From the NCBI GenBank assembly GCA_028752905.1, contig JAQNBH010000014.1, forward strand, positions 2,634,993 through 2,698,992: a stretch of DNA of 64,000 nt, given 5' to 3'. Source of the stretch: Cladorhizidae sp. MBARI D1340-BT2 (taxonomy: Eukaryota; Porifera; Demospongiae; Poecilosclerida; Cladorhizidae). Numbering within the stretch: the stretch's first letter is position 1; the number at the start of each line of letters is the position of its first letter. Below the pieces are notes generated by a model. That model made no database searches, was not told the origin of the DNA, and saw nothing but the letters and a program-made list of their open reading frames with translations. Shown piece by piece: positions 26,301 to 39,700 of the stretch. The translations under genes were made by a program, and so were the position numbers.

Positions 26301-29300
26301 ATAGCTAGTGTGTCAACATGCTAGCCTGATAGAGCCACATAGCTAGTGTGTCAACATGCTAGTCTGATAGAGCCCTCATAGCTAGTGTGTCAACATGCTA
26401 GTCTGATAGAGCCTCATAGCTAGTGTGTCAACATGCTAGCTGATAGAGCCACATAGCTAGTGTGTCAACATGCTAGTCTGATAGAGCCACATAGCTAGTG
26501 TGTCAACATGCTAGTCTGATAGAGCTTCATAGCTAGTGTGTCAACATGCTAGTCTGATAGAGCCTCATAGCTAGTGTGTCAACATGCTAGTCTGATAGAG
26601 CCCTCATAGCTAGTGTGTCAACATGCTAGTCTGATAGAGCTTCATAGCTAGTGTGTCAACATGCTAGTCTGATAGAGCCTCATAGCTAGTGTGTCAACAT
26701 GCTAGTCTGATAGAGCCACATAGCTAGTGTGTCAACATGCTAGCCTGATAGAGCCACATAGCTAGTGTGTCAACATGCTAGTCTGATAGAGCCACATAGC
26801 TAGTGTGTCAACATGCTAGCCTGATAGAGCCTCATAGCTAGTGTGTCAACATGCTAGTCTGATAGAGCCCTCATAGCTAGTGTGTCAACATGCTAGTCTG
26901 ATAGAGCCACATAGCTAGTGTGTCAACATGCTAGTCTGATAGAGCCACATAGCTAGTGTGTCAGACATTTTGTATTTTCATGTCACATGACTTGAATACA
27001 ACTCGGGTGCACTTGTCTCTCAAATTATTAGCCGCTAATTATCTTTGTGGGTGTCTATTCTGTTGTTGTAGCTTGTATACATGAACATGCAGGGTTTCAT
27101 TTAGGGGGTGGGGCTGCCCCCCTTGGAACCTTTTTGCCCCCCCCCCCTTGGAAATTGTATTACTAAAATTCATTAGAAACTTTGTCACATCTTTAACCAT
27201 CATGCCCCCCCACCCCTCCTTAATATCCAGATTCCTCCAGTTGCCCCCCCCCCCTTGGACAATTTTCTAAATGAAATCCTGACATGTATTGGGTGGGTGT
27301 CTATTAGAAGTGGTTTCTATTGTTGTAGCATACATGTATTGAGTGGGTGTCTATTCTTTTGTTTGTAGCATACATGTACATGTATTGGGTGGGTGTCTAT
27401 TAGAAGTGCTTTCTCTGTTGTAGCATACATGTACATGTATTGGGTGGTGTCTATTAGAAGTGTTTTCTATTGTTGTAGCATGCATGTATTGGGTGGGTGT
27501 CTATATGTATTGAGTGGGTGTCTATTCTGTTGATAAAAGCATACATGTACATGTATTGGGTGGGTGTCTATTAGAAGTGCTTTCTCTGTTGTAGCATACA
27601 TGTACATGTATTGGGTGGTGCCTATTAGAAGTGGTTTCTCTGTTATGTAGCTTAATCATGAAGATGATGGGGGAGGCGTGTCTGAAGGAGGACACACTCA
27701 TGCGTGTGTTGGTGATAGGACTGACAAGAGACCTCCCCCTCTCTCCGGCCGATGCCATGGACATAGCTGACATGCTGGTGGCCAGAGCTGCTAGTGCACA
27801 CTCCGATGGTGAGCATGTCAGAGATGACGCCATACTCAAGCAAAGATGCACTGCAGCAGGCTAAAGTAGATATATATACATGTAGTAGCTAAAACCAGTT
27901 TCCATTCCCATGCCATCCACCATTTACTGTTCCATCCCTATAATGTGGTAACATCTATTCCATTCAGGTGTACCGCTGTTCACATTCCTATTCCCCATGC
28001 CATACCACCATTACCATGGTAACAACCCAATTCCATTTCCATTCGTAGTCCACTGTTTTCATTTCTACCATAGTAACACCATTTACTGTTACCATGGTAA
28101 TATCCATTCCATTTTCTTGTTCACATTTCTATTTCCATACAAACCAACACCATTCATCATTTCATTCCCATACCTGTACTTCCAGCCCTTCCATTCCTAT
28201 GCCACTGTATACCACCATTCACAGTTCCATTTCCATGCCATGGTACTGATGCCATAGCGTCCTACAAAATTTACAGTTCCATTCCCATACCACAGTACTA
28301 CCATTCACTGTTCCACTCTCGTACCATTGTATCGCCTAGAGCTGTATATTGCTCCACTAATGTGATAATCAGCACTGCAGGACTGCAACAGCTGCGCTAT
28401 ATATAGCGCTTTACCCATCCCCCCTTTTTCCCGAGGAGCTAAACGTTTTCACGGATTTGATGCGAAAATTTTGCCCTCCAATTATTTAGTAGCAAACCTC
28501 GAAAATTATTCTGCGAAGCAATTCAGTTACAGCAATCTTCGAAACTTTAGCTCGTCGTAAAGCAAGTGCTACACTGTCTATAACACCACGCACATCATGT
28601 GTGTACCCTAACAAGAATAAATAGGCCATGTTGGTAAGGATCGTCACTGTTCAGCACCAACTTGTTCTGCAGGTGGACACTCTAGGAATCATGTTGCTAT
28701 GGGATATATACGGGAGTGCTTAGAAACCCACTTTATGGTAACCCCCCTCCCCCCCAAACAAAAAACAGCGAAACAGCTACAGCTCAGCTAAAACTCGTAT
28801 CAGCTGCTTCTTAATTTATCATTAGAATTCAGTAATGACTGCAGCTTATATTAGCTACCAAGAGATTCCAGACCTGCCTTGAATCCGTTGCTAAGGTGTG
28901 AAACTGGCAGCGGCTGTAGAAAGTGTGGAAGAGCCTTGAACTCCTCTCAAGGATCACTCCTCTTCAAGATCACTCCTCTTCGAGATCACTCCTCTTGGAG
29001 GATCACTCCTCTTCAAGATCACTCCTCTTCAAGATCACTCCTCTTCAAGATCTCTCCTCTTCAAGGATCACTCCTCTTCAAGATCACTCCTCTTCAAGGA
29101 TCACTCCTCTTCAAGATCACTCCTCTTCAAGGATCACTCCTCTTCAAGATCACTCCTCTTCAAGGATCTCTCCTCTTCAAGATCACTCCTCTTCAAGGAT
29201 CTCTCCTCTTCAAGGATCACTCCTCTTCAAGGATCACTCCTCTTCAAGATCACTCCTCTTCAAGGATCTCTCCTCTTCAAGGATCACTCCTCTTCAAGAT

Positions 29301-32300
29301 CACTCCTCTTCAAGGATCAGTCCTCTTCAAGGATCTCTCCTCTTCAAGGATCTCTCCTCTTCAAGGATCACTCCTCTTCAAGGATCACTCCTCTTCAAGA
29401 TCACTCCTCTTCAAGGATCACTCCTCTTCAAGATCACTCCTCTTCAAGGATCACTCCTCTTCAAGGATCACTCCTCTTCAAGGATCACTCCTCTTCAAGG
29501 ATCACTCCTCTTCAAGGATCACTCCTCTTCAAGATCACTCCTCTTCATGGATCACTCCTCTTCAAGGATCACTCGTCTTCAAGGATCACTCGTCTTCAAG
29601 GATCACTCCTCTTCAAGGATCACTACTCTTCAAGGATCACTCCTCTTCAAGGATCACTCCTCTTCAAGGATCACTCCTCTTCAAGGATCACTCCTCTTCA
29701 AGGATCACTCCTCTTCAAGGGTCACTCGCCCTCAAGGGCCACTCACCTTTAAGTATCACATTCCTGAAGGTACAGTATAGCAAACAAGAACACAGGTACA
29801 TGTACATGTAAGTTAGCAACAACACTACTACATGTACATGTACATGCTACTACAACAGGCAAGCCACTAGAGGTGTAGATGCCAGACAAGTGGGTGTGTC
29901 TCTCATCCCGAATGTGAAGTTGTAGTTTCTCTGGCCTGACAACCAAAATAGCCCCACCATCTCGACAGCAGCGAGAGTCACACCAGTGCGCCTAGAAACA
30001 GTCCCCCCCCCCCCCAACCATGGTAACCTATCAATAGCTACATGTAAGTAAAGTTGTGTGCTTCCCTGTGCATAACATCATTAGGACAACGATCCTGAAC
30101 TTCCACAGGTCCTAGAGATGGTGAGTAACTGTAAACAATTCCTCACCTACATGTAGGTTCAGCAGCGACCACTATGAGGACGTGTTCCCAATCATCTTCT
30201 CTCACCAAGAGAGATCCATAAGCAGTCCAGCACATCCATCCAGTTCAGTACCTCCAGCACCTAAGAGACACAGATCATAATTACTATTTATCATCCTGTT
30301 ATTATCCTTGTACTTGACATCATCCTTGTACTCTCTGCTGAGGCCAATGCTAAGCTAGCTACATAACTAGCTGCACAACTCTAGGACAGAGCGTAGAGGA
30401 GCTAAGCATCACAGGACATCTACACTGTAGGTGGGATTTGTACTTGTGCTGGCCAAGAGTAACTATGTATAATTATATAACAAGCAGATTTCAACTGAAC
30501 GCTTAAAGAATAGCTCTGAGATTTGAAGGTAAGAGTTGGCCTTCAATAGAGGAACTACCACTAACACTGGCACTAGAGATGCGAGGAGTTGAGGCACCAC
30601 ATGCGAGGAGTTGTGGGCACCACATGCGAGGAGTTGTGGTCACCTCATGCGAGGAGTTGTGGGCACCACATGCGAGGAGTTGAGGGCACCTCATGCGAGG
30701 AGTTGTGGGCACCACATGCAAGGAGTTGTGGGCACCACATGCGAGGAGTTGAGGGCACCACATGCGAGGAGTTGAAGGCACCTCATGCGAGGAGTTGTGG
30801 GCACCTCATGCGAGGAGTTGTGGGCACCTCATGCGAGGAGTTGAGGGCACCTCATGCGAGGAGTTGAGGGCACCACATGCGAGGAGTTGAGGGCACCACA
30901 TGCGAGGAGTTGAGGGCACCACATGCGAGGAGTTGAGGGCACCACATGCGAGGAGTTGTGGGCACCACATGCGAGGAGTTGAGGGCACCACATCGAGGAG
31001 TTGTGGGCACCACATGCGAGGAGTTGTGGGCACCTCATGCGAGGAGTTGAGGCACCACATGCGAGGAGTTGTGGGCACCACATGCGAGGAGTTGTGGTCA
31101 CCTCATGCGAGGAGTTGTGGGCACCACATGCGAGGAGTTGAGGGCACCTCATGCGAGGAGTTGTGGGCACCACATGCAAGGAGTTGTGGGCACCACATGC
31201 GAGGAGTTGAGGGCACCACATGCGAGGAGTTGAAGGCACCTCATGCGAGGAGTTGTGGGCACCTCATGCGAGGAGTTGTGGGCACCTCATGCGAGGAGTT
31301 GAGGGCACCTCATGCGAGGAGTTGAGGGCACCACATGCGAGGAGTTGAGGGCACCACATGCGAGGAGTTGTGGGCACCACATGCGAGGAGTTGAGGGCAC
31401 CACATCGAGGAGTTGTGGGCACCACATGCGAGGAGTTGTGGGCACCTCATGCGAGGAGTTGAGGGCACCACATGCGAGGAGTTGTGGGCACCTCGTGCGA
31501 GGAGTTGAGGGCACCTCATGCGAGGAGTTGTGGGCACCACATGGAGGAGTTGTGGGCACCACATGCGAGGAGTTGAGGGCACCACATGCGAGGAGTTGTG
31601 GGCACCTCATGCGAAGAGTTGAGGCACCACATGCGAGGAGTTGAGCGCACCACATGCGAGGAGTTGAGGGTACCACATGCGAGGAGTTGTGGGCACCTCA
31701 TGCGAGGAGTTGAGGCACCACATGCGAGGAGTTGAGCGCACCACATGCGAGGAGTTGAGGGCACCAAGTATAATGCTATTATCTAGCTATGCATCACATG
31801 AATTACTAGCTGTGGGAATAGTCTTTTGCTGTACTCGAGTTAGCTAGTAGGAGCTACTGTACATGTATGTAGCAATTCTAAATCAGGGCTTGCATCCTAA
31901 ACTCTGACCTTCAATATACTAACCAATACTAAAACTAGCGCTGGTTTTATCGGGTGTCTAGCGACGGAACAAAAGGGGAGTACCCTAGTACAACACGGAC
32001 ATTAGCACATCAGATATAGGACAGCTGGGAAGAAAATGTGATACCGGTAAGCTTCTCGCTGCTACTGTTGCTACATGTATCTCACTTTCAAAGTCAGTAC
32101 TTATTCATAGTAGTCTGTGTGTGTTTACATAATAGAACTACGATCAAGACTAGCGCTGGCTTGTCTAGGCAATTAGGCGTTCCCAGAAGAGAAGATTCCA
32201 ACACCCCTCCCCCACTCCTCGTCCATGATAATGAAATTCATAATACGGAACCAAACGGAATGCTATTGCACCTTCCTTAGCCCTAGCCCACAAGGACTCA

Positions 32301-33688
32301 CAGCTCTCTAGCAAACCTCTTGCAGTAGGTGAGCTCTGACATAACTAGTGTGAGCTTCTCAGTGGTCCACTTGAATGCTTCTGGACATTTCAGCTAATGC
32401 TCTAGCCCTCAGCCGGAATGTTGAGCAACAATTTTTAAATGTCGAGCAACAAATTTTAAATGTCGAGCAACAATCTATGTATGTGAACTAAAAGTTCGTT
32501 GAGAATATATAGAATCTCTGTTTTACTTGTGTGAGCACGTGCATTGTGTAACGTACTTGTGGGTGTGGTGTAATCAAGCCTGTAGGCTATTTTTCACATT
32601 ACCATTACTAAACATTGCACGGGCTATTACTGGACATTGCACGGGCTATCTAAAGGCAGGTGTGGTCTAACCATGAATCCTTAATGGTCCTAACAAGTTA
32701 TTCGTGTGTGTTCTCTTGCAGATATTCCTAGACTGCCGTCCATCGAGAGGAAAGAGCTCTTCAGTGCCATCTTTGATATCAGCACGTATCGACCTCCTGC
32801 CAATATCCAGCTCCCCGACAACTACCACCCTCCGTCCCTTGCCATTCTAAAGCTCTACTGGAAGGGCTGGCTCCTCCTACTGGTACTGTCGGCGTTCAAT
32901 AGCAAGACAGTTGCCGCTATGGGGTGGAATGAATACCCGATGCTGCGGGGCATGATGGAGATGGTTATGACCAGCAACTACAGCTTCCCCATGTCTACTA
33001 ACCTTGAAGTTAATGACAAGGGCATTGCAGAGAACAAGGACAGTGCCGCTGTCAGAGAGCTGCAGTTAGCCAGATCTGAAAAGGAAGCCATTCTGGAGTA
33101 CGAGAATCATCTTGCATCTTCCTCTGGCCAGAAGGTGACTGAGTCTTCGAGCTATCTCCTCAACCAAGTCACCATGCTCAAGCCCAAGCAAGTTCTTGCC
33201 TCTCTACAGTGTGCTGTGTGACTAGTTTGTATGGTGTGTTGTCATTGTGAGCTGCCTTCTCTCTTGGCCTTGCAGAGGGCCTGCTAGAAAGATTCCTCCA
33301 GCTGTCATAGATCTCATCAAGACCGTCAACCGCACGCTCAGTCTCGGACAACTTCTCTGTCGCTGCCGCTCCCCAGACTTTCTGCTCAGCATCATCAAAC
33401 GTCAGGGCACTTCTGAGTCGATGAAGTGGCTGTCCGATCTTGTGGAGAGTAGCAACAGCTCAATGGAGGTCCTCCCTGTCCCCTGCCTGTGTGAGTTTCT
33501 CATGGCCTCCTATCAGGACCAGCTGGCAGGGAGTCTGGGGAGCATCACGGAGGCGGAGACAGACCCAAACTCACACAGGTCACAGTACAAGCGGAAGAGA
33601 TCTGCTAAAGACAAGGTACACACAATTTTTATTGGAGTGGTCTAAGCAGGGGCAGGGTTTCATTTAGGGGGCGGACAGGGGTGGGGCA

Positions 33689-33719
<31 letters not shown>

Positions 33720-36700
33720 TTGGAACCTTTTGCCCCACCTTGGAAATTGTATTATTAAAATTCATTAAGAAACTTTGTAATATCTTTAACCAGCATGCCC
33801 TCCCTTAAAATCCAGATTCCTCCAGTTGATCCTCCTTGGACAATTTTCCAAATGAAACCCTGAGGTGTGTTTGCTATTTGATCATCAGCTAGTCTGGTGG
33901 TGCGGTTATGCTAGGAAGACAATATTTGTTGCAGCTGGGTTCTTCTGGAGGATAATTGGCCTGTGCCACGCATGCGTGAAGCAAGTAATCACATTGTCCA
34001 TAGTTCAGCATAGAAGCTTGTTGTTGGGAGGGGTGGGAGGGGAGGGGGGGGGGGGGGCTTTCCAAGTACCCACTTTTTGTTTGGACGTCCTTACCTATTG
34101 GTTCTCCAGAGTTTCTGTGCGGCTGTGAGTTTGTCTTCTCCTGCTCAAGAGTCGAGTGTTTCTTCCATTGCTGACCAGCTGACAATTTTTAAGATGGTCC
34201 CATGCACACCACTCTCCGGAAGGGGGAGGAGGGGCGAAACCATTTTACTTGTGCTTGTGACTTAGGAGCTCCAAGGTTCTACACACAGATACATGTAGAT
34301 ACATGTAGGTCTCTCTGTGTGCTCTCATTTTAGACTAACAACTGTTGCATGGTTTAACCATACCAAAGATACATTTCTACATCAGTCAAAGTTGGGGACC
34401 TCAAAACCTGCATGCCTGAATTCTCTGTAGTCCTGGCTCTTGATTGGAACTTGCTAGACATGACTATCAGTAAGAGGAGATCTGACACTACAATAAGAGT
34501 GTGCTCATTGAGCACTCAAATGTGAGTACGTGGGCGAGCGAGGGGTGGAAAATTAATTTCAATTTCAACCCGTGCATTTGACCACGTACTCTACTCACGT
34601 TTGAGCGCTCAATGAAAACACTCTTATTGTAAGTGTGTAAGGCCTCATCTGAACCAATGCAACAGTTTTTAAGAGAGCACACTGAGAAACCTATCTATGT
34701 CACATAAGGAAGTATGGATTTGGAGCTGTAGCAACAAGATTTTTTAAAGAATTTGTCAGAAATGGTGTGTCGTCCTCCTTAACAAGACAAAGATGTTAAA
34801 GTATTTATTGACTTTATTGACTAGTCTAAAGGGAAATGAAAAATGACCTGCCAATGCAGACCACAACATTTAGAGGTGCTCTATTAACTCTTGGATGATC
34901 AGTAACACATTAGAGCGTGCACGCTAAATCAACGTTATTTGGCGTAATGGCATTTACACATTGTAGCTTCTTTTTATAAGCCTCTTGCATTTCCTCTCTT
35001 CATTAACCTTTGTACTATGGATTGTTTGCAATAGTTACCATCTGACCTAGATTTTTAGCTGGAGTACTTGGTCAGGCCCCTGAGTGACGACTCTGACAAT
35101 GACTTCTACTATCTGGACGAGCGCATTTTTGCGGAGAAGCACATGAGTAGCCGACGCTTCACTTGATATTTGTGTCTACCCGGTAAGTGGCAGTGGAGCT
35201 TCTTTGATATTGCAAAGAACAAACTACTTCTCCTCAACAGGTTTCAGCTAACCTCCTGTGGCACTTCTCTAGCCACACCCACACTCACTTCTAGCTCCTC
35301 CCACTCCCTCTGGATGTGTTCCTGATTTCACAGGTTATGCAATAATAAAATAGATAAACTGTGAACAATTATTCGTCGAAGAGCTGGCTTTTACAGAGTT
35401 TCCTTGTCCAAAGAATATCCACCTCTTGTGTATTTGGAGACAAGATGAAAATAATCATAAAAGTTTCTCAGTGGAGACTCTAGTTAATTAGCTCTAGCGA
35501 AACTAACCTCTCATTCTATCAGAGCTAGTAGCTATCTAGCTCACGGTCATAATTTGTCACGATGAACAAAGTAACTAAGACTCACAATCTGAGCTTCTAG
35601 AAGCAATAGTTCAACAATCAATGGCCTAGCTTTTAGTCAGTCAGGGCTAGGCTCACTGAACAGGAGGATCATCTTACCTTCTGTGATGCCTCTGCTTCTA
35701 AGAAGAGCTGCAACAAGAACCTCGTGCTGGTTACATTTCTCTTCTGGGCACTGTAATTATAGATTTTGCGGACAGAATGGGTGTGCCCCTAATATGCACT
35801 AAGTTGTTGCAATTTCTTCCAAGCTAAGACATTTGCTTAATGCAAATTCCTTCTCTAAAATCTCCGCTGCAACATTTTCTCCATGCAAACTGCTGAAATA
35901 ATGCAAACTGCTGAAATAATGCAAACTGCTGAAATAATTTGAGTGAATTTTCCTTTATTATTTCTCATTTTTAAAACCTATCAACCAAATTATTTAAAAA
36001 AAATTACCTGCCCACAAGCTGGCATTTGGCATAGCACAGCCTAAATTTGCTGTTCGCTGACAATCTAATTTAAAAAACTTACATCAACGCTAGGCAAGTA
36101 CTAAAGCCTAGAAGCGGCATTGACCTGTTACTCTGTTAGTCACTACCTGGCTAACAATTTCTTCTCTGTATAGCTCTATGGCAAACTTAATTAGTGCTAA
36201 AGGCTATAGACATGCTTTTGGGAGGCTGTCTGGTAACCTATGGACTGTAATCTTAGTATAATCTATTACCATAGCTACATCAGCTGGAGTTAGAGTAATA
36301 ACTACATGTAGCTAGCATTGTATTAGAGCTAGCTAGCATTGTATTAGAGCTAGCTAGCATTGTATTAGAGCTAGCTAGCATTGTATTAGAGCTAGCTAGC
36401 ATTGTATTAGAGCTAAGCATTGTATTAGAGCTAGCTAGCATTGTATTAGAGCTAGCTAGCATTGTATTAGAGCTAGCTAGCATTGTATTAGAGCTAGCTA
36501 GCATTGTATTAGAGCTAGCTAGCATTGTATTAGAGCTAGCTAGCATTGTATTAGAGCTAGCTAGCATTGTATTAGAGCTAGCTAGCATTGTATTAGAGCT
36601 AGCTAGCATTGTATTAGAGCTAGCTAGCATTGTATTAGAGCTAGCTAGCATTGTATTAGAGCTAGCTAGCATTGTATTAGAGCTAGCTAGCATTGTATTA

Positions 36701-39700
36701 GAGCTAGCTAGCATTGTATTAGAGCTAGCTAGCATTGTATTAGAGCTAGCTAGCATTGTATTAGAGCTAGCTAGCATTGTATTAGAGCTAGCTAGCATTG
36801 TATTAGAGCTAGCTAGCATTGTATTAGAGCTAGCTAGCATTGTATTAGAGCTAGCTAGCATTGTATTAGAGCTAGCTAGCATTGTATTAGAGCTAGCTAG
36901 CATTGTATTAGAGCTAGCTAGCATTGTATTAGAGCTAGCTAGCATTGTATTAGAGCTAGCTAGCATTGTATTAGAGCTAAGCATTTTATTAGAGCTAGCT
37001 AGCATTGTATTAGAGCTAGCTAGCATTGTATTAGAGCTTGCTAGCATTGTATTAGAGCTAAGCATTGTATTAGAGCTTGCTAGCTTATGACCACGAAAGA
37101 CAGATAACTTGAGACTCCCATTCTGGTCTTCTTTAAGGTTCTGGGCATTAGGCAATTAAATTATTTTTATTATTTTTTAATGTTTTTTAAGGAAAGTTAT
37201 TTTTTAAGGAAATAATAGTTTGGGCATTTGATAGCCTTTCTTTTAGTCAGTCAGTTAGCTATCTGGACACTAAGCAGCTAGATTCTCCTACAGTACCTTC
37301 CATGGTGGCTCTGCTTCATGGAGAAGAAAGATGCAACAAGAATTTCGTCACCACCACCTTGGTTAGCCAGCACGCCCAGCCGGGTACTGATCAGAAATGT
37401 AGCTGACCAAGAATGGGTGTGACCCTAATAAGCACTACATTGCCATGATACTATTTGCGGGAGAAAAAATGGGAATTGGCACTGGCAAAGCTTAGGCTTG
37501 TTGTTCTCTGAGAATCTAATTGATAAACGACCACTTCGACACAAGGTAAGTAGCTAAGCTTAGAAGCCATTGACCGTGTTAGCTAGCTAGCAATTTCTTT
37601 TCCGTTTATGTTTCTATGGCGAACTTACTCAGTGCTGAAGGCTGTAGAGTTGCTTCTGGACTTGGAAACACCTGGACTGGCAGATATCCTCTTGAGTACA
37701 CCGTAGGATCATAGGTTACAATTTCCCAATTTTTGACCCACCACAATGATGCAATAATTATTCATGTGCAGACCACCAAAAGAGTTAATGAAAATAGTAC
37801 AGATTTAGGTAAAGGGTCATGAACATGTTTGTGGTCTACATTGGTAATTTCTTGTTTCATTTCTTGTCTGACCAGTTGTTTCTTTAGTCAAGCAGCCACC
37901 TACACCAGAACTAACCAACCAAATTATTGCCATATTTATTACTACATTGCTGGTTAACTCTAGGGTGCTTATGATGTTGATGATCTTTTACCGATTATCA
38001 GGTGTGCGTGTGTGTTTTCCTGAATGTGGATCAGCAGCTCTTTCTTTAAAGCTGTGAAAGAGAAATCCACAGAACATTTGATGATATCAGCTGAAAATAA
38101 TCTCACGTGTTTGTAGTGCTGAATTAAGAACTGGATCAGTCTTGCATGCTTTAGACAGTTTTGGAGTTGTCTCGCAGTAAAGTTATGACAAATGGACGTA
38201 TCGTACGCAAGTTATATGAAGGGAAATAGAGAGGTACATAGATGCAAGGTCTTGAAGACGGAATTCCACTGTTGGTAACTGCTTTGAGGCAGCCAGTTTG
38301 CTACCTTTGCAAAGGATTTTGGGCATGCTCGTAGTGTTTTGCAGTTAAAATCAGCTGAAGTCACATTTATAGACATTTATAGTGCTAAGCAACTGCCGTA
38401 GTGGGTCTTTGCCGAGATAAAACCTTTTTTGTCTGCCTTTAAAAAAGGGGTCAAACCACTACAGTAAGTGCACAAGCAGGTGCACCAGGCAAGAAAAAAG
38501 AAGTGATGCAAGTGTTGGTCAGTTGTATTCCAAAATGCAAAATCCAACCACAGAGGTGCCTGATATGAGTGAATATAGGTGGCCCAAAATTGGCCTAAAG
38601 AACTATTTCGCCCATTCCAAAAAACGTAAAACCACCATAAAGGTGCTTCTCCCTGGCGTCTGCTCTATCCATGTAAAGACTGGTTTGTAAATACGTGTAC
38701 TGCCACAGGGCCTAAAATCATCTCCTTCCTCCATTCCAAAAAGCCAGATTAAAAAAGGTTAGAAATAGAGGGCCTTCCTTGTGTGGCCTTACACACCACA
38801 CCAAGTTTAAAGAGAGGGCTTTCCTTGTGTGGCCTTACACACCACACCAAGTTTAAATAGAGGGCTTTCCTTGTGTGGCCTTACACACCACACCAAGTTT
38901 AAATAGAGGGCCTTCCTTGTGTGGCCTTACACACCACACCAAGTTTAAATAGAGGGCTTTCCTTGTGTGGCCTTACAAACCACACCAAGTTTAAATAGAG
39001 GGCTTTCCTTGTGTGGCCTTACAAACCACACCAAGTTTAAATAGAGGGCCTTCCTTGTGTGGCCTTACACACCACACCAAGTTTAAATAGAGGGCTTTCC
39101 TTGTGTGGCCTTACACACCACACCAAGTTTAAATGGAGGGCCTTCCTTGTGTGGTCTTACACACCACACCAAGTTTAAATAGAGGGCTTTCCTTGTGTGG
39201 CCTTACACACCACACCAATGTTTAAATAGAGGGCTTTCATTGTGTGGCCTTACAAACCACACCAAGTTTAAATGGAGGGCCTTCCTTGTGTGGCCTTACA
39301 CACCACACCAAGTTTAAATGGAGGGCCTTCCTTGTGTGGCCTTACACACCACACCAGGTTTGGTCTGGATCTGTCCCATGGGAGGCACTGCTCAGACTAA
39401 AAAGGAAGTACTGCCAGCTTTGACCAGGTCATACGCTGCTGCTCATGTTTCAGGATGCCACACCTCCTTGAAAACATAACAGTGGTGTACCTGGCGTTGC
39501 CTTGACAATAATATATCCTTACGTGTTCCTGTGCAGGGGCCGATACATGAATTGGGGGGGCCATTAATTGTGGAGACCCAGAGTACCTTGCATCATGGAG
39601 TGTGTGAGGGAGACGCACTTATAAAAGCATTATTGTGAGATAGCTTAGATTCATCATTTGAACTTTTGCAAGAAAATGTTAATCATTGCTAAGTAACATG

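Noticed and set aside
23205..26963. A centromere or heterochromatic satellite block
   Set aside because: Arrays are only 1-9 kb, differ in unit, and lie between colinear exons of one gene.
33191..33208. INTS1 exon 6 ending earlier at CAA|GTTCTT
   Set aside because: That donor leaves phase 0, which meets an in-frame stop in exon 7. The donor CA|GTGTGC at 33209 restores Gln-Gly-Pro as seen in the family.
36280..37155. A 291-codon minus-strand ORF of ASSNTML repeats
   Set aside because: It is a direct product of a 21 bp CTAG-rich repeat.
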